Source: Siminovitchia sp047228825
Lineage (GTDB): Bacteria; Bacillota; Bacilli; Bacillales; Bacillaceae_C
Length of the DNA: 45,070 nucleotides
Direction: 5' to 3'
Assembly: GCF_047228825.1 (NCBI RefSeq)
Contig: NZ_JBFEGN010000020.1
Span: forward strand, 1-45,070
Below are positions 42,374 through 45,070 of the stretch, one piece after another (position 1 is the first letter of the stretch; the number at the start of each line of letters is the position of its first letter). Made by a program: the position numbers and the translations under genes. A model generated the notes under the pieces. The model searched no databases, was not told where the DNA came from, and was given only the letters and a program-made list of their open reading frames with translations.

Positions 42374-43420
42374 GTGGGTCGAGTTGATTTTGGCCGGAAA
42401 TATATACAGCTAAAAGGACCGGTGAAACTGCGAATAGATGTAAGAAGTATGAGTGTTACTGGGATTTTCCTAATAGCTGTAATAGCTCTTGCCTTGTTTT
42501 CCCTCATGGTTGGCACACTTAAATTAAGTGTTGCTGAGGTGTTTTCTTCACTTTTTGGTGAAATGTCGGGATTTAAAAGGACGGTTGTGATCGATTGGCG
42601 GTTGCCGCGAGTGTTAGCTGCCATTGTTTTTGGTGCGGGTCTGGCGGTAAGTGGATCGATTTTTCAATCGATTACCCGAAATCCTTTAGGATCGCCTGAC
42701 ATTCTTGGTTTTACTACAGGCTCGTATACAGGAGCCTTGGTCGTGATGCTCGTAATCAAGTCGATGTCCTATACTTCTATCGCAATCGGTTCGCTTATTG
42801 GCGGTTTTGCAACGGCATTTGTCATTTACTTATTTGCCTTTCGCAAAGGAACACAGGGCTTCCGATTAATTATTGTCGGGATTGCCATTTCAACCGTTTT
42901 GGGCAGTTTCAATTCAATGCTGCTTCTTCAAAGTCAGGCTGAGGTTGCATTAACAGCGGGTGCTTGGGGAGTAGGGTCTTTAAACGGAGTTAATTGGTAC
43001 TATGTGTTGCCGGCAACCCTGTTCGTATTGGTTCTACTTATATTAGCGCTAATCATGAATAGACCTCTCCGCGAAATGGAGTTGGGAAAGGATGCTGCTA
43101 AGTCCCATGGTGTCCATGTTGAATGGTCGCAATTCTTATTGATTATGATTGCCGTGGCTCTAACAGCATCTGCGACAGCTGTTATGGGACCGGTTACCTT
43201 TGTGGCATTAGCTGCTCCGCAAATTGCCTTTCGCATAACAAATACGAAAGAAAGTCTGGCTCCAACAGCAGCAGTCGGTGCATTTATTTTATTAAGTGCC
43301 GATGTGTTAGCACAGAGAATGATTCCCGGAACGATTCTTCCTGTAGGGGTACTAACCTTATCCCTTGGGGGGTTGTATTTAGTTTGGTTATTATTTCACC
43401 AAGCACGTTCTGCCGCGTAA
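42374..43420 (+). CDS. iron-siderophore ABC permease, FecCD family (second)
   Basis: The start GTG 42374 is chosen because AAAGGAG lies 8 bases upstream; a longer frame from 42323 has no site. The 348-residue protein has FecCD landmarks IDWRLPRVLAAIVFGAGLAV, SIFQSITRNPLGSPDILGFT and TAGAWGVGSLNGVNW. It is YfhA/FhuG-like and partners the first permease. The gap of 52 bp to the first permease is short enough for one transcript. Confidence 0.92.
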   Translation: MGRVDFGRKYIQLKGPVKLRIDVRSMSVTGIFLIAVIALALFSLMVGTLKLSVAEVFSSLFGEMSGFKRTVVIDWRLPRVLAAIVFGAGLAVSGSIFQSITRNPLGSPDILGFTTGSYTGALVVMLVIKSMSYTSIAIGSLIGGFATAFVIYLFAFRKGTQGFRLIIVGIAISTVLGSFNSMLLLQSQAEVALTAGAWGVGSLNGVNWYYVLPATLFVLVLLILALIMNRPLREMELGKDAAKSHGVHVEWSQFLLIMIAVALTASATAVMGPVTFVALAAPQIAFRITNTKESLAPTAAVGAFILLSADVLAQRMIPGTILPVGVLTLSLGGLYLVWLLFHQARSAA

Positions 43421-43572
43421 GGAGAAAACTGCGGCGTTTAAACAAGCAGAACCACGCGCATAAAATCATTCTATTGGTCCAGGACAGGTTTTTTTAGTAT
43501 AGGAAGCGCAAATAAACATCTTTTTAAAGCAATAAAATATACCGATAGACTTGAAAGAGGTTGTCATTGATT

Positions 43573-44421
43573 ATGGCCATTACAAAAGCAGATATTCAAA
43601 GCCAAACGATTTCGCCTATACGTTCGCGACTGGGAGCAGAAGATGTTACCATCCAATACGATCATCGAGTGATTTACCAAAATCTCAAGATTGAGATTCC
43701 TGACCAATCTTTTACGGTCATTATCGGTCCTAATGCATGTGGGAAATCCACCCTTTTACGCACCCTTTCGAATATGATAAAACCTTCAGCAGGTCATGTG
43801 TTATTGGATGGGAAAAAAATTAGTACATATAAATCAAAGGAGGTGGCAAAAAAACTTGGTCTTCTGCCACAATCATCAACTGCACCTGATGGAATCACCG
43901 TCGCCAATTTGGTGGCACATGGACGTTATCCATATCAAAACTTCATTCAGCAATGGACTGAGGCAGATGAACAAGCCGTTATGACGGCGATGGAGCTGAC
44001 CAATACAACCGAGCTTGGCAACCGATTGGTAGATGAGCTTTCCGGAGGTCAACGCCAACGTGTCTGGGTCGCGATGGTGCTTGCCCAACAAACCCCATTG
44101 CTTCTTTTGGATGAGCCAACCACTTACTTGGATATCGCACACCAAATTGAGTTACTCGAATTATTTACAGAGCTCAATGAACAAGGAAAGACCTTAGTGG
44201 CAGTGCTCCATGATTTAAATCATGCTGCCCGCTATGCCACTCATCTGATCGCCATGAAAGCTGGCAAGGTTATCGCCCAAGGGAATCCAGCCAACATCGT
44301 GACGGAAGAACTTATCGAAGAGGTTTTCGGACTAAAGTGCAAGGTCATCAATGACCCGGTAACCCAAACGCCGCTTATCGTCCCACTAGGTCGAGACCGT
44401 TCTAAAAAGGTCCGGCAGTGA
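43573..44421 (+). CDS. iron-siderophore ABC ATPase, FhuC/YusV-like
   Basis: The protein is about 282 residues from ATG 43573; TTG 43567 is also possible because GAAAGAGG lies at 43553-43560. Walker A IIGPNACGKSTLLRTL, signature LSGGQRQRVWVAM, Walker B LLLLDEPTTYLDIAHQ and H-loop VLHDLNHAARY are those of iron-chelate ATPases. It lies 152 bp after the second permease, with no promoter or terminator evident between, and completes the importer. Confidence 0.92.
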   Translation: MAITKADIQSQTISPIRSRLGAEDVTIQYDHRVIYQNLKIEIPDQSFTVIIGPNACGKSTLLRTLSNMIKPSAGHVLLDGKKISTYKSKEVAKKLGLLPQSSTAPDGITVANLVAHGRYPYQNFIQQWTEADEQAVMTAMELTNTTELGNRLVDELSGGQRQRVWVAMVLAQQTPLLLLDEPTTYLDIAHQIELLELFTELNEQGKTLVAVLHDLNHAARYATHLIAMKAGKVIAQGNPANIVTEELIEEVFGLKCKVINDPVTQTPLIVPLGRDRSKKVRQ

Positions 44422-44439
44422 AAAAAGACAACCATTTAG

Positions 44440-44461
44440 GGGGCGAAACATAAAAAGCCCC
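44440..44461 (+). terminator. weak terminator after iron operon
   Basis: GGGGC and GCCCC pair over 5 bp around a 12-base loop, followed by GGAGATTTTT. Confidence 0.4.
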
Positions 44462-44570
44462 GGAGATTTTTGACTAATCATAGAAAAAATGACTGGCAAA
44501 AATGCACAAGTGTGGATAAGTGTTTTTCCTGATTTAAAGACCAAAAAACATAAATTTAATAAAAAATATA

Positions 44571-44679
44571 TTGACCAAGACCGACAACGGTGATAGTATA
44601 ATCCTGTTGGGAACAATCCAGTGATCTCAGGAAAAGAATTTCAAAATTAGTTGACAGTATCTAATTTGCGTGTTATATT
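44571..44679 (+). promoter_or_regulatory. tandem rRNA promoters
   Basis: P2 is TTGACA (44651-44656), 17 bp, TATATT (44674-44679). A weaker P1 has TTGACC (44571-44576) and TATAAT (44597-44602) with an overlong 20-bp spacer. After P2 comes the leader with TTTGATCTTTGAAAACTGAA (44712 on), typical of Bacillales rrn leaders. A TGTGGATAA match to a DnaA box lies at 44511-44519. Nothing else is seen in 44462-44570. Confidence 0.8.
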
Positions 44680-44808
44680 AATAAAGTCGCCTCTAAAGCG
44701 GCGGGCTAATGTTTGATCTTTGAAAACTGAACGAAACGAAACGTCAATAATACTTTGATAATGGTTTAAGACCATTGCCAGCTTTAAATAATGAGCTAAA
44801 CAAACTAC

Positions 44809-45070
44809 TTTATATGAGAGTTTGATCCTGGCTCAGGACGAACGCTGGCGGCGTGCCTAATACATGCAAGTCGAACGCCGGATGTCGGGTATCAGAGGCC
44901 AGAGGTCGGAGAGAAAGACCTCTCGGGGAAGCTGAAAGCATCAGTGAACTGCTTTCATCAGGCTTCCGGCTTCCGATACCTGACATCCGGAGTGGCGGAC
45001 GGGTGAGTAACACGTGGGCAACCTGCCTGTAAGACCGGGATAACTTGCGGAAACGTGAGCTAATACCGGA
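44809..45070 (+). rRNA. rrs: 16S ribosomal RNA, 5' part (cut by window edge)
   Basis: AGAGTTTGATCCTGGCTCAG and the following GACGAACGCTGGCGGCGTGC are universal 16S sequence, and TGGCGGACGGGTGAGTAACA follows after V1. The exact 5' end (TTTATATGAGAG) is set by comparison with Bacillus. The V1 helix is greatly enlarged: CCGGATGTCGGGTATC (44878-44893) pairs with GATACCTGACATCCGG (44975-44990), and two further hairpins lie inside. The gene continues beyond the window. Confidence 0.98.

Noticed and set aside
43123..43497. 124-residue frame overlapping the second siderophore permease
   Set aside because: It lies out of frame within a well-recognised FecCD gene; its composition is Ser/Cys-rich as expected for shifted reading.
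44810..45013. 67-residue minus-strand frame in the rRNA gene
   Set aside because: It is antisense to 16S rRNA and its sequence is dictated by rRNA structure.

Overview
This window looks like a low-to-medium GC Bacillales chromosome. It has strong AGGAGG-type ribosome binding sites, frequent GTG/TTG starts, a CotA-type spore-coat laccase, Bacillus-like regulators, and the start of a 16S rRNA gene with a typical Firmicutes 5' end at the right edge. The species cannot be named. Base composition is patchy: roughly 35-42% GC by eye over most of the left half, clearly richer at about 28.0-30.6 kb and 34.6-38.5 kb. Together with many broken genes, duplicated segments and scars of at least four kinds of mobile element, this marks an accessory region that has been rebuilt repeatedly next to an rRNA operon.

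Left part (0-13 kb): a TetR regulator with a two-box operator; a TetR gene beside a frameshifted MFS exporter; a broken HxlR regulator; a CotA laccase with an extra Cys-rich tail; a divergent WYL regulator/VOC pair; a DUF2306-like membrane protein; an AAC(3)-I-like acetyltransferase; a small zinc-ribbon protein; IS1182-type transposase and LOG-protein remnants; a secreted beta/gamma-crystallin protein; a broken TetR gene; and an alpha/beta hydrolase divergent from a second TetR that carries the same operator type as the first.

Middle part (13-31 kb): a Tn7-like TnsA fragment, a rifampin phosphotransferase gene (rph) split by one frameshift, a second truncated copy of the acetyltransferase plus its three-hairpin tail, a ruined WYL regulator beside an intact DHFR/RibD-like gene, a ruined serine recombinase, and a PadR - FAD monooxygenase - SRPBCC cluster. 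Next comes a MarR gene with two identical 25-bp palindromes around it, divergent from a membrane-fused multicopper oxidase that is followed by a DrrAB-type ABC exporter. A nucleotidyltransferase-like gene, a LysE exporter with one premature stop, and a GC-rich VOC - DHA2 MFS - PadR cassette complete this part.

Right part (31-45 kb): an unexplained nested inverted-repeat region, a TetR/membrane-protein divergent pair, a LysE exporter (567 bp of its locus is duplicated about 5.6 kb away), a six-part envelope-sensing locus (small membrane protein, histidine kinase, response regulator, ABC ATPase, ABC permease), an ICE-type integrase remnant, a Fur-boxed siderophore ABC importer of four genes, and tandem rRNA promoters leading into 16S rRNA with an unusually long, branched V1 helix.

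Taken together, the intact genes point to handling of aromatic compounds and antibiotics: phosphorylation, acetylation, hydroxylation, laccase oxidation and several exporters, each under its own ligand-responsive repressor. No single established new system is proven. The best candidates for something undescribed are the palindrome-bracketed MarR / membrane-fused laccase / DrrAB module, the three-hairpin repeat element, and the nested inverted repeats near 31.3 kb.
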